A stretch of DNA of 64,000 nt, from positions 1 to 64,000 of the forward strand of contig NZ_RHHT01000003.1 in NCBI RefSeq assembly GCF_003710985.1, given 5' to 3'. Shown here one piece after another: positions 53,760-62,089 of the stretch (positions are counted from its first letter, which is position 1; every line of letters begins with the position of its first letter). Under the pieces are notes generated by a model. That model searched no databases, was not told the DNA's origin, and saw only the letters and a list, made by a program, of their open reading frames with translations. The stretch is from Brevibacillus panacihumi (GTDB lineage Bacteria; Bacillota; Bacilli; Brevibacillales; Brevibacillaceae). The position numbers were made by a program, and so were the translations under genes.

Positions 53760-55064
53760 ATGTATAAAATAGGTGTCGTTGGACCGCCGCCTTCCGTAGA
53801 GCGGATACTGGAAGTTGCAGATGAATTTGAGCACGAAATCGAATTTGTTCCGATTCCGTACGATGATGCCAAGTCTGTAAGCAGCATCGTCCTTGAATAC
53901 AGCCGGGAATGTGACGGGTGGTTTTTTTCTGGGCCGATCCCGTACACGATTGCGAAAAGCGTACTGAGTCCCGATGCGAATATTGTCTATTGTCCGCCAA
54001 CGGGATCCAATTTGTATCGGTGCTTTATCCGGATGTCCATCGATTGCGGCGAGGTTGTAAAGTGCGTTTCTGTCGACATGATCGACTCCGAGCGAAAATA
54101 CTTGCACGAATCCTTGCATGAGCTCGATATTCCTTTAGAGGATCATCACATCCTGACGTATGATGAAAATTACGATGCCCAGAAAATTACACAGTATCAT
54201 CTCGACCTATGGAAAGCCGGGAAAACACAAGGAGTATTTACAACCCTTTCTTCTGTAGAACGCGCACTGAAAGCCGAAGGTATCCCTGTCTATCGTGTCT
54301 TGATGACGAAAATGGAAATCAAGCAAGTGATGAAGATTGTGATAGAGAAGGCGAAAAGCTCTTATTTCAAGGATACGCAGATCGGTGTGGAAATCATTGA
54401 GCTTGAGGAAATGGACAAGATCGCGGAGAGGTCGAAAACGCGGTTTCATCTGCAGCATCTCGAATTGAAAATCAGGCAGACTTTGCTGCTTTTGTGCGAA
54501 AAGCTGGATGGATCGCTTCTGGCCAACGGGAACGGACGATACCAGATCTTCAGCACGCGCGGCGCGATTCAACGGGAAATCGAGATGCTTCGTAACACGG
54601 TCCGGCAGCTGTCGCTCGATGCGGATGTACCCGTGGCAGTCGGGGTCGGATTCGGGGAAACGGCGTTCTCTGCTGAGAACAACGCACGAAAAGCGATCCA
54701 GCACGCGAAGGAGAGGCCAGAATCCGGGATCGTCATCGTCCAGGATGACGGGGTCATTTTGGAAGCAGTCGGGGAAGCGGACCAGCTGTCGTATTCTTTC
54801 CGTTCCAATGACAAAGAGTTGTTGGAAAAACTGAACAAGGCCAATGTTAGCATCAAAACGTACAATAAGATCGAGGCGTTGGTTCAGCGAATGGGCTGGG
54901 GTGCGTTTACGACGACAGACATCGCGGAGTATTTGTCCATGACTGTACGGAATGCCCAGCGAATCATGGGCAGCTTGTGCGAATACGGCCTGGCCGAATT
55001 AATTGGCGAAGAACAGCAGGGAGTTCGAGGCAGGCCGAAAAAAATGTATATGCTAAAGAATTGA
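53760..55064 (+). CDS. Putative transcriptional regulator with GGDEF/GTP-cyclohydrolase-like middle domain and C-terminal winged helix
   Basis: A 434-residue protein. Residues 1-215 form an alpha/beta sensor-like region (YKIGVVGPPPSVERILEVAD). Residues about 235-355 have a nucleotidyl-cyclase/GCH III-like fold (VPVAVGVGFGETAFSAENNA), a domain seen in some PucR/CdaR-like regulators, without GGDEF catalytic residues. The end (about 370-434) is a winged helix-turn-helix (FTTTDIAEYLSMTVRNAQRI). The start ATG 53760 is behind AGGAG; the longer frame would include the promoter. It lies just before the abgT operon and is the natural candidate to control it. Confidence 0.75.
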   Translation: MYKIGVVGPPPSVERILEVADEFEHEIEFVPIPYDDAKSVSSIVLEYSRECDGWFFSGPIPYTIAKSVLSPDANIVYCPPTGSNLYRCFIRMSIDCGEVVKCVSVDMIDSERKYLHESLHELDIPLEDHHILTYDENYDAQKITQYHLDLWKAGKTQGVFTTLSSVERALKAEGIPVYRVLMTKMEIKQVMKIVIEKAKSSYFKDTQIGVEIIELEEMDKIAERSKTRFHLQHLELKIRQTLLLLCEKLDGSLLANGNGRYQIFSTRGAIQREIEMLRNTVRQLSLDADVPVAVGVGFGETAFSAENNARKAIQHAKERPESGIVIVQDDGVILEAVGEADQLSYSFRSNDKELLEKLNKANVSIKTYNKIEALVQRMGWGAFTTTDIAEYLSMTVRNAQRIMGSLCEYGLAELIGEEQQGVRGRPKKMYMLKN

Positions 55065-55068
55065 GGAG

Positions 55069-55096
55069 CACCCGAAATTATTCGGGTGTTTTTTCT
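55069..55096 (+). terminator. Terminator after the regulator gene
   Basis: CACCCGAA/TTCGGGTG hairpin followed by TTTTTT. Confidence 0.85.
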
Positions 55097-55156
55097 ATTT
55101 CATAAAGTCGAAGACGAATGAAGCATTTGTATTTTGCAAGAAGTCTAACAATTGTA

Positions 55157-55185
55157 TTGAAATGTTTTTAACTATACTATATAAT
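55157..55185 (+). promoter_or_regulatory. Sigma-A promoter of the abgT operon
   Basis: TTGAAA (55157-55162), 17-bp spacer, TATAAT (55180-55185): a near-consensus promoter that implies a leader of about 215 nt before abgT. Confidence 0.75.
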
Positions 55186-55211
55186 CCAATTAAACGAAAT
55201 TGTCTTTTTAT

Positions 55212-55229
55212 GTTCGTAAAATGACGAAC
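55212..55229. promoter_or_regulatory. Operator-like palindrome in the abgT leader
   Basis: GTTCGT (55212-55217), 6-bp spacer, ACGAAC (55224-55229); perfect twofold symmetry about 20-38 bases after the predicted start point. A good candidate binding site for the upstream regulator. Confidence 0.55.
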
Positions 55230-55257
55230 GAACTTTACGGGAGGAAAGGGGAGCGTT

Positions 55258-55358
55258 TTTCAGTCAAAACTGAAACAGAAATGAAAGGGCTTTCAATTTG
55301 TGATTGAAAAAGACTGATCACTCACTCAGCGCTGTATTATTTCCCGAAAGAATAATAC
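55258..55358 (+). other. Two hairpins in the abgT 5' leader
   Basis: TTTCAGT/ACTGAAA (55258-55275) and GTATTATT/AATAATAC (55334-55358) are perfect stems. They do not match a folate or other riboswitch I know. The rest of the leader shows no ORF. Confidence 0.4.
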
Positions 55359-55407
55359 GACGGCATGAGGAAAAGAGGTATAAAACGACGCTAAGGGGGG
55401 TTCTCAT

Positions 55408-56946
55408 ATGAGTGCACATCCAATCCGAACAGACCAAATCGATCAGCAGTCAGAAGGAAGGGGCCTTTTGAAGTGGGTCGAGCGAATCGGGAACAAGCTG
55501 CCCAACCCATTCATGCTTTTCCTTTACCTGATCGCCATTTTGATGGTCGCCACCGCCCTCTTGTCCTGGTTCCACGTAACAGCGATGGATCCGATCAAAA
55601 ATGAACAAGTAGCGGTGAAAAATCTGCTTAGCCAAGAGGGCCTCCAATGGCTGCTGCCCAACATCATCAAAAACTTCTCCGGATTCCTGCCGCTCGGGGC
55701 GATTCTGACCTTGATGCTTGGGGTCGGGTTGGCTGAAAAGGTAGGGCTTTTGGAAGCGGTTATCCGCAAAATGTCCCTGAAAGTAAGCGCCCGCTATGCC
55801 AGCTATCTGGTAGCATTTATCGCCTTTTTTAGTCATGTGTCTTCTGACGCAGCTTTCGTGATTATGCCTCCACTGGGAGCCATGATCTTCATGGCAGTAG
55901 GGCGTAACCCGATCGCCGGTCTTTTGGCTGCGATCGCGGGTGTTGGGTCCGGTTTTACCGCGAATATCCTGATCGTGACGACAGACGTCTTGCTTTCCGG
56001 TATCAGCTCGGAGATTTCAAAAGGCGTTGATCCGAACGTAACGGTCAGCGTTTTGGACAACTGGTTCTTCATGGCGGCTTCCGTATTCTTGCTGTCCGCA
56101 ATCATCGGCTTTATCACCGATAAATACATCGAACCGAGGCTGGGTGTCTACAAAGGGGATAAGGTCGGCAAACTGGAAGATCTAAGCGATATCCAAAAGA
56201 AAGGTCTTCGCGCTGCAGGTGTGGCGGCATTGGTGTTCATTGCTGTCATCGCAGCATTAGTGGTTCCTGCCAACGGTATTCTTCGCGATCCGAAACTGGG
56301 CACTGTCGTTCCATCTCCTTTCATTTCGGGAATTGTACCTGTTATTTTGCTGTTCTTCTTCACGGTTGCGATTACGTACGGCTTGAAAGTCGGGGTAATC
56401 AAAAAGCAAAATGACATTCCTGCCTTGCTGACTGATCCGATCAAAGGAATGGCTGGTTTTATCGTCATGGTGTTCCCGCTGTCGCAATTCGTCGCGATGT
56501 TCAACTGGAGCAACATGGGCAGCTTCCTCGCCCTGTCTATTACAGACGTGCTGGAAAAAATGAACATGACAGGCGCTCCAGTCTTCATCGGCTTGATGTT
56601 TTTGTCCGCGTTCCTCTGTATGTTTATCGCCAGTGGTTCTGCGATCTGGTCGCTTTTGGCACCGGTGTTCATTCCGATGTTCATGGCGTTGGGCTTCCAC
56701 CCCGCATTCGCGCAAATTGCATTCCGGATTGCCGACTCGTCCGTCATTCCGTTCGCGATTGTGTCACCCTTCATCCCGTTGTTCCTGGGCTTCCTGCAGG
56801 AATACAATAAGGATGCCAAGCTGGGAACCTACTATTCCCTGATTCTGCCTTACCCGATCGCGATCTTCATCTTGTGGACGCTGCTCTTTATTGCTTGGTA
56901 TTTCCTTGGCTTGCCAATCGGTCCTGGGGTTTATCCTCATATGTAA
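55408..56946 (+). CDS. abgT: AbgT-family transporter
   Basis: A 512-residue member of the AbgT family, known for uptake of p-aminobenzoyl-glutamate in E. coli and for drug export in some homologues. It has about 11-13 helices. Family features include SHVSSDAAFVIMPPLGAMIF, a re-entrant-loop segment and SGSAIWSLLAPVFIPMFMAL. Transcribed first in the abgT-abgA-abgB unit, with both M20 hydrolase genes just downstream, so import of an acyl- or aminobenzoyl-amino acid is likely. AAGGGGGG lies before the ATG. Confidence 0.92.
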   Translation: MSAHPIRTDQIDQQSEGRGLLKWVERIGNKLPNPFMLFLYLIAILMVATALLSWFHVTAMDPIKNEQVAVKNLLSQEGLQWLLPNIIKNFSGFLPLGAILTLMLGVGLAEKVGLLEAVIRKMSLKVSARYASYLVAFIAFFSHVSSDAAFVIMPPLGAMIFMAVGRNPIAGLLAAIAGVGSGFTANILIVTTDVLLSGISSEISKGVDPNVTVSVLDNWFFMAASVFLLSAIIGFITDKYIEPRLGVYKGDKVGKLEDLSDIQKKGLRAAGVAALVFIAVIAALVVPANGILRDPKLGTVVPSPFISGIVPVILLFFFTVAITYGLKVGVIKKQNDIPALLTDPIKGMAGFIVMVFPLSQFVAMFNWSNMGSFLALSITDVLEKMNMTGAPVFIGLMFLSAFLCMFIASGSAIWSLLAPVFIPMFMALGFHPAFAQIAFRIADSSVIPFAIVSPFIPLFLGFLQEYNKDAKLGTYYSLILPYPIAIFILWTLLFIAWYFLGLPIGPGVYPHM

Positions 56947-56985
56947 GGATAAAGCTGCCCCAAAGAGAATAAGGAGGTATAAGTA

Positions 56986-58245
56986 ATGATGGATTTGGTT
57001 TCTTTACGAAGAGATTTTCATATGCATCCAGAAGTAGGCTTCACTGAATTTCGCACTGCTGCCAAAGTGGTGGAAATTCTGACTTCGCTTGGATACGACG
57101 TGATTTACGGACAAGATGCGTTGGACGGGCCCTCTCGCAGGGGCCTGCCTGCGCAGGAAGTCCTGGACCAAGCATATGAACGGGCGCTGCGTGACGGTGC
57201 CAATCCCGCCATCGCAGCAAAAATGCGCGGCGGCTACACAGCTGTAATCGGTGTGAAAAAGGGAAAGGCGGACGGACCTACGGTGGCGTTTCGCTTTGAT
57301 ATGGATTCCCTGCCCGTATTGGAGAGTCAAGAAGAAGATCACTTCCCTACGGCAAATGGCTTTCGATCCCGCTATGAAGGCAATATGCACGCATGTGCCC
57401 ATGATGGACATACCACCATCGGTCTGGGGCTGGCGGAAAAGCTTGCAGACGGAGACTTTTCCGGCACCGTCAAACTGATATTCCAACCCGCAGAGGAAGG
57501 CGTGCGCGGCGCTTATTCGATCGTGCAAAAAGGACTTTTGGACGATGTGGATTACATTTTCTGCCATCATCTCGGAGTCAATGTCCCGCTGGGTGAAATC
57601 CACGGCGGTTCCCACGGGTTTCTCGCGACGACGAAAATGCTGGCTCATTTCCACGGTGTCTCCTCCCATGCAGGCGCATCGCCTGAGGTAGGGAAAAATG
57701 CTTTGCTGGGAGCAGCTACCGCTTTGCTTAACATTCATGCAATTACCCGATTTAGCTCCTCCGATACCCGCATCAACGTCGGCGTGCTGGAAGGTGGAAC
57801 GGCAGCAAACATCATCCCTGCCTATGCGAAAATGATCGTGGAGACCCGCTCCGCGACGGAAGAGGTCAATGCCGAGCTCGAAAAACGAGTTCGCAACATT
57901 ATCGCCAGCAGCGCTGCCATGCACGATCTCAATTATGAAATTGAAGTCATCGGAGGAGCCATTCCGATTGACTATGACGATGAGATGGCCGATCTGGCTT
58001 TGGAAGAGGCAAAAAAGGTCGAAGGCTTCCATTCTTTTAAAAAGGGTGAACAAAACTCGATGGGCAGCGAGGATGCCAGCTTTATGATCAAGCGCGTGCA
58101 GGATCGCGGGGGCAAAGGGACGTACATGTCGATTGGAACGGATATTCCGGCACCCCACCATCATCCGAAGTTCGACATTCAGGAGGAAATTCTTCCGCGC
58201 AGCGTAGAGTTGCTGAATCGAATTGCGAGACGGCTTCTTGCGTAA
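56986..58245 (+). CDS. abgA: M20-family amidohydrolase, AbgA-like
   Basis: A 419-residue M20D metallopeptidase. The metal-ligand motif is GNMHACAHDGHTTI, followed by FQPAEEGVRGAYSI; the His of the lid region is HFHGVSSHAGASPE. The insertion with LDGPSRRGLPAQEV near residue 45 is found in AbgA-type proteins. With the next gene it should form the heterodimer that splits p-aminobenzoyl-glutamate or a similar N-acyl amino acid. AAGGAGG precedes the ATG. It follows abgT by 39 bp. Confidence 0.9.
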   Translation: MMDLVSLRRDFHMHPEVGFTEFRTAAKVVEILTSLGYDVIYGQDALDGPSRRGLPAQEVLDQAYERALRDGANPAIAAKMRGGYTAVIGVKKGKADGPTVAFRFDMDSLPVLESQEEDHFPTANGFRSRYEGNMHACAHDGHTTIGLGLAEKLADGDFSGTVKLIFQPAEEGVRGAYSIVQKGLLDDVDYIFCHHLGVNVPLGEIHGGSHGFLATTKMLAHFHGVSSHAGASPEVGKNALLGAATALLNIHAITRFSSSDTRINVGVLEGGTAANIIPAYAKMIVETRSATEEVNAELEKRVRNIIASSAAMHDLNYEIEVIGGAIPIDYDDEMADLALEEAKKVEGFHSFKKGEQNSMGSEDASFMIKRVQDRGGKGTYMSIGTDIPAPHHHPKFDIQEEILPRSVELLNRIARRLLA

Positions 58246-58305
58246 AGACTCTTCTATCGGTCACAGGCGAAGCTTCATACTGCAAAATAGAGAGGATGTT
58301 CCGAT

Positions 58306-59709
58306 ATGCATACACAACGGATTGCAGACATGATCGAAAGCAAAAGAGAGACGTTTATCAAGGTGAGCGACCGCATCTGGGAGTTTGCAGAGACTCGTTT
58401 CGAAGAATTCCAGTCGGCCGAACTGCTCGCGAGCACCCTGGAGAGCGAAGGGTTTACGGTAGAGAAAGGCGTCGGCGGAATCAAGACGGCTTTTATCGGA
58501 AGTTTCGGAAGCGGCGGTCCGATTGTCGCGATTTTGGGAGAATATGACGCCCTTTCCGGCATGAGTCAAAAGAAAGGTCAGGCGAAACAGGAAGCCGAGG
58601 TGCCAGGCGCAAACGGACATGGCTGCGGCCACAATCTGCTCGGCACCGCTTCCCTGGCGGCAGCGGTCGCGGTAAAACAATACATGGAAGAAAACAATCT
58701 GCCCGGCACGGTTCGCTACTACGGCTGCCCAGGGGAAGAAGGCGGCTCCGGTAAAACCTTCATGGCACGTGCGGGATTGTTCGATGACGTAGATTTTGCA
58801 CTCTGCTGGCACCCGATGGGCTACAACAGCATCATGGCGATGAATTCACTTGCCAACTACCAAGTGTATTTCAAATTCCACGGGAAAAGCTCCCACGCTG
58901 CCGCCAGCCCGCATCTCGGACGCAGTGCCCTGGATGCCGTCGAGCTGATGAATGTCGGCGTGAACTACCTGCGCGAGCACATCATCCCGGAAGCACGTAT
59001 ACACTACGCAGTTACCAACACAGGCGGCTTTTCGCCGAACGTTGTGCAGTCGTACGCAGAAGTTCTTTACCTGGTGCGCGCTCCAAAAGTGGATCTCGTA
59101 CAGGAAATTTACGAGCGTGTCTGCAAAATCGCCCGAGGCGCTGCGCTCATGACCGAAACCGAAGTGGAGATCGTCTTTGACAAAGCATGCTCCAACCTGG
59201 TGCAAAATCAAACGCTGGAAGAAGTCATGTACCGTAATTTCCAGCAACTGGGTGTTCCGGTCCACGACGAGGCAGAACTGGCTTTGGCCAAAGAGGTACG
59301 TTCCACGTTGACTGAGTCAGAATTGCGCACGTCGGAAAAAGAGACGCCAGACGGCCCGGACGCAGATATGGTTACCTGGCTGAATTCGTATACTGGCGAG
59401 CAAAGACCGCTCAACGGCTCCTCCGATGTAGGGGACGTAAGCTGGATCACACCAACCGCCCAATGCACGACAGCTTGCTTCATCAATGGCTCGACGCTGC
59501 ACTCCTGGCAATGGGTCACGCTCGGTGCAACTTCCATTGGTCATAAAGGAATGCTGCATGCCGGTAAAGTAATGGCTGCAACAGCCGTGGATATGCTGAA
59601 AAATCCAGAGCTGATCGAAAAAGCCAAAGTCGAATTGAAACAACGTCTGGGCAAAGAGAAGTATGTATGCCCGATTCCGGATGATGTCATGCCTTCCGTG
59701 AAAAAATAG
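58306..59709 (+). CDS. abgB: M20-family amidohydrolase, AbgB-like
   Basis: A 467-residue M20D hydrolase of the AbgB type. Metal motif GANGHGCGHNLLGTA, then YGCPGEEGGSGKTFMARAG and FHGKSSHAAASPHLG. The C-terminus has DVGDVSWITPTAQCTTACF, typical for AbgB. It is longer than AbgA, as in E. coli. The stop at 59709 is followed directly by the promoter and T-box leader of the alaR-alaT operon. Confidence 0.9.
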   Translation: MHTQRIADMIESKRETFIKVSDRIWEFAETRFEEFQSAELLASTLESEGFTVEKGVGGIKTAFIGSFGSGGPIVAILGEYDALSGMSQKKGQAKQEAEVPGANGHGCGHNLLGTASLAAAVAVKQYMEENNLPGTVRYYGCPGEEGGSGKTFMARAGLFDDVDFALCWHPMGYNSIMAMNSLANYQVYFKFHGKSSHAAASPHLGRSALDAVELMNVGVNYLREHIIPEARIHYAVTNTGGFSPNVVQSYAEVLYLVRAPKVDLVQEIYERVCKIARGAALMTETEVEIVFDKACSNLVQNQTLEEVMYRNFQQLGVPVHDEAELALAKEVRSTLTESELRTSEKETPDGPDADMVTWLNSYTGEQRPLNGSSDVGDVSWITPTAQCTTACFINGSTLHSWQWVTLGATSIGHKGMLHAGKVMAATAVDMLKNPELIEKAKVELKQRLGKEKYVCPIPDDVMPSVKK

Positions 59710-59733
59710 AAGGGTGTGACCAGCAGGTTTCAG

Positions 59734-59762
59734 TTGACAAGCGGGCAAAAGCTTTTTATAAT
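59734..59762 (+). promoter_or_regulatory. Consensus sigma-A promoter of the T-box operon
   Basis: TTGACA (59734-59739), 17-bp spacer, TATAAT (59757-59762). Only the -35 half survives in the relic at 53.6 kb. Confidence 0.9.
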
Positions 59763-59767
59763 CTGAG

Positions 59768-60082
59768 TCATTCAAGCAAAGCCATAACAGACAACGCTGT
59801 GAAAAGGAAAGTAGAAGAGAGCTTTGACGCAAAGAGAGCGGCCTGCATGCTGAAAGGGCCGTCGCAAACTCTTTTTGAACGCCACCTTGGAGCACTGCCT
59901 TTGAACCTGTTTCGTTTTTCGTAGAAGGCAGCGACTGGCCCTCGTTATTGGGCGCACGTCTTATTTGACTGCATGAGTTTGTCTTTTGTGAGAGGGACAA
60001 AAAAGCTGAGTGGTACCGCGATCGTTCGCCTCAGCAATCGGAACCAGGTGTATGCCCGGTCCCGGTTGCTGGGGCGTTTTTG
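59768..60082 (+). ncRNA. T-box riboswitch leader of alaR-alaT
   Basis: The leader holds the T-box TGGTACCGCG at 60011-60020, between GCTGAG (60005-60010) and CTCAGC (60030-60035) that form the antiterminator. Stem I is closed by CGCTG (59795-59799)/CAGCG; it has AGTA on its 5' side, an AGAGAG bulge and an apical GGCC.../...GGCC arm. A Stem III-like hairpin (TTGTC/GGACAA) precedes the antiterminator. The terminator is at 60028-60081. Binding of uncharged tRNA should allow readthrough. I could not fix the specifier codon: a GAA-CCT run at 59902 and GCC at 59897 are both candidates, the latter fitting alanine. Confidence 0.85.
60028..60082 (+). terminator. T-box terminator
   Basis: GCCTCAGCAA...CC / GG...TTGCTGGGGC arms with GTTTTTG after; shares its 5' strand with the antiterminator. 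Confidence 0.85.
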
Positions 60083-60110
60083 ATTTTACAAAGAGAATGG
60101 AGTGGTGAGA

Positions 60111-60611
60111 ATGAACCGTCAAAAACAGATGGAGCTGCTGCGTCTTTTGGAAGAGGACAGCAGACAGGATGTAGAACAACTGGCGAAGATGCTGGCGGAG
60201 CCGAAAGAAGAGATAGAGAAGGCGATCGCCGCTTTGGAAGAGGAAAACATCATTGTGAAATATCCCGCGCTGATCAACTGGGAGCGGGTTGACGATCATC
60301 CGTATGTGACGGCCATGATCGATGTAAAAGTAACGCCGAAGCGCGATGTGGGCTTTGATGAGGTGGCCAAGCGCATCTGCCGTTTTCCCGAAGTGCAGGC
60401 AGTCTATCTGATGTCGGGAGCCAGCTACGATCTCTCGGTAGTGCTGGAAGGGAAAACGATGCGCGAGGTGGCGTCGTTCGTCTCGCAAAAGCTGGCGACG
60501 ATCGACTCTGTCGTATCGACAGCAACGCATTTTATCCTGCAGCGCTACAAGCATGACGGCATCGAGTTGGAAGATCGTGATGAAGATCGCAGGATGGTGG
60601 TAACCCCATGA
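60111..60611 (+). CDS. alaR: Lrp/AsnC-family regulator, AlaR-like
   Basis: A 166-residue Lrp/AsnC protein. N-terminal helix-turn-helix (RLLEEDSRQDVEQLAKML, residues about 8-50) and C-terminal RAM ligand domain with YVTAMIDVKVTPKRDVGFDE and VYLMSGASYDLSVVLEG. ATG 60111 is used, with GGAGTGGTGAG upstream; GTG 60102 overlaps that. The stop overlaps the start of the aminotransferase gene (ATGA), as in the alaR-alaT pair of Bacillus subtilis. Confidence 0.88.
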   Translation: MNRQKQMELLRLLEEDSRQDVEQLAKMLAEPKEEIEKAIAALEEENIIVKYPALINWERVDDHPYVTAMIDVKVTPKRDVGFDEVAKRICRFPEVQAVYLMSGASYDLSVVLEGKTMREVASFVSQKLATIDSVVSTATHFILQRYKHDGIELEDRDEDRRMVVTP

Positions 60612-61792
60612 GTACACAATCAACCTTGACTGCAAAACGTCGTTTGTCTTCTACAGTCGCGTCTTTGAAGCCATCGGGAATCCGCCGCTTTTTTGACCTG
60701 GCGGCATCGATGGAAGGCGTCATCTCGCTCGGGGTCGGGGAGCCGGATTTCGTCACGCCGTGGCGGATGCGGGAAGCGTCGATCTCGTCGCTGGAGCGCG
60801 GCTATACCGCCTACACCTCCAATGCCGGGATGCTGGAGCTGCGTGTAGAGATTCAAAAGTATCTGGAGGAGCGCTTTTCCGTCAGCTATCATCCCGAGAA
60901 GGAAATCCTCGTGACAGTCGGGGCCAGTGAAGCGATTGACATCGCCTTGCGGGCGATCCTCGATCCGGGCGATGAGGTATTGGTCGTTGAGCCTTGCTAC
61001 GTATCCTACGAGCCGGTGATCCGTCTGGCTGGCGGGGTGCCCGTCTTTTTGAAGACGACGATGGAGAACCAGTTCAAGCTGACACCACAGGAACTGGAAT
61101 CACATATTACCGCTCGGACCAAAGCCATTATCTTCTGCTATCCGAACAACCCGACGGGAAGCACGATGAGCGCTGCGGAATGGCAAGCCTTGCTGCCGAT
61201 CCTCGAAAAGCATGATCTGCTGGTCATCTCCGACGAAATTTACGGGGAGCTGACATACGGACGCATGCACGACAGCATCGCCGCATTGCCTGGGATGAAG
61301 GAGCGGACGATCCTGATCTCCGGTTTCTCGAAAGCCTTTGCCATGACAGGCTGGCGTCTCGGCTACGTCTGTGCAGAGCCAGAGCTGCTCGCGGGGATGC
61401 TGAAGATTCATCAGTACACCATGCTGTGCGCCCCCACGATGGCACAGATGGCGGCGCTGGAAGCCCTGCGTCATGGACGCGGCGACATGGAGCGGATGGT
61501 GGAGAGCTATCGGCAGCGGCGCAATTACGTCGTAGACGGCTTCCGTCAGATCGGACTTGCCTGCCATGAGCCGGAGGGCGCGTTTTACGCTTTCCCTTCC
61601 ATTGCCTCGACAGGGCTCACAGCCGCAGACTTCGCGGAAAAGCTGCTGATGGAAGAAAAAGTGGCCGTGGTTCCAGGAGATGTGTTCGGAGAGAGCGGGC
61701 ATGGGCATATCCGCTGCTCCTACGCGACCTCAATGGAGCAGTTGAAAAAGGCGCTGGATCGGATGGAGCGTTTTGTGAGCAAGTTGTCTTAG
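60608..61792 (+). CDS. alaT: PLP-dependent aminotransferase, AlaT-like
   Basis: A 394-residue fold-type I aminotransferase. Cofactor Lys in SGFSKAFAMTGWRLGY, phosphate and pyridine contacts in CYPNNPTGSTMS and VISDEIYGELTYG, and the C-terminal Arg in HIRCSYATSME. The N-terminal PSGIRRFFDLAASMEGVISL resembles AlaT. Alanine or aromatic/branched 2-oxo acid transamination is likely. Translated with alaR (4-bp overlap) and governed by the T-box leader. Confidence 0.9.
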   Translation: MSTQSTLTAKRRLSSTVASLKPSGIRRFFDLAASMEGVISLGVGEPDFVTPWRMREASISSLERGYTAYTSNAGMLELRVEIQKYLEERFSVSYHPEKEILVTVGASEAIDIALRAILDPGDEVLVVEPCYVSYEPVIRLAGGVPVFLKTTMENQFKLTPQELESHITARTKAIIFCYPNNPTGSTMSAAEWQALLPILEKHDLLVISDEIYGELTYGRMHDSIAALPGMKERTILISGFSKAFAMTGWRLGYVCAEPELLAGMLKIHQYTMLCAPTMAQMAALEALRHGRGDMERMVESYRQRRNYVVDGFRQIGLACHEPEGAFYAFPSIASTGLTAADFAEKLLMEEKVAVVPGDVFGESGHGHIRCSYATSMEQLKKALDRMERFVSKLS

Positions 61793-61833
61793 GTGTTGCC
61801 AAGGGGGCGTCAAGACGATCATTGGCGTGCCTC

Positions 61834-61959
61834 AGCTACAACTACGTCACCCCGGTGAAGCTTCAGGATGGCAGAGAAGCCGTCCTGTAGCTGGGTGTGC
61901 CGGGCATAAAGATTCAATCAGAGCTCGCAGCTCTGGACGTGTACGCGGGGATTCCCTAG
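61834..61959 (+). pseudogene. Decayed coding fragment, unknown family
   Basis: One frame reads SYNYVTPVKLQDGREAVL, a TAG at 61888-61890, then LGVPGIKIQSELAALDVYAG and a stop. The codon bias is that of a real gene, and no start or ribosome binding site is present. It looks like a remnant of a deleted gene between alaT and the sigma-factor operon. I do not recognise the family. Confidence 0.35.
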
Positions 61960-61982
61960 TCCCCCAATATCTTCCTTTTGAG

Positions 61983-62009
61983 AACTTGCCGATAAGGCAA
62001 GTTTTTTCT
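61983..62009 (+). terminator. Terminator upstream of the sigma-factor operon
   Basis: AACTTGCC/GGCAAGTT hairpin followed by TTTTTTCTTTTT. Confidence 0.85.
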
Positions 62010-62023
62010 TTTTGCAAAAAGTA

Positions 62024-62051
62024 TGAACCGAACTGCTCTCTCGTTGTGTCT
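62024..62051 (+). promoter_or_regulatory. ECF-type promoter, possible autoregulation
   Basis: TGAACC (62024-62029), 16-bp spacer, GTGTCT (62046-62051) resembles the TGAAAC-N16-CGTC pattern of ECF sigma factors. It lies 39 bp before the preferred sigma start codon. Confidence 0.5.
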
Positions 62052-62089
62052 ATCATATGAGAGACTTCAAACAGGATGTGAAGAATCAA

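Noticed and set aside
55065-55407. Tetrahydrofolate riboswitch before abgT
   Set aside because: The transporter suggests folate-related control, but the leader lacks the conserved motifs of the THF classes I know.
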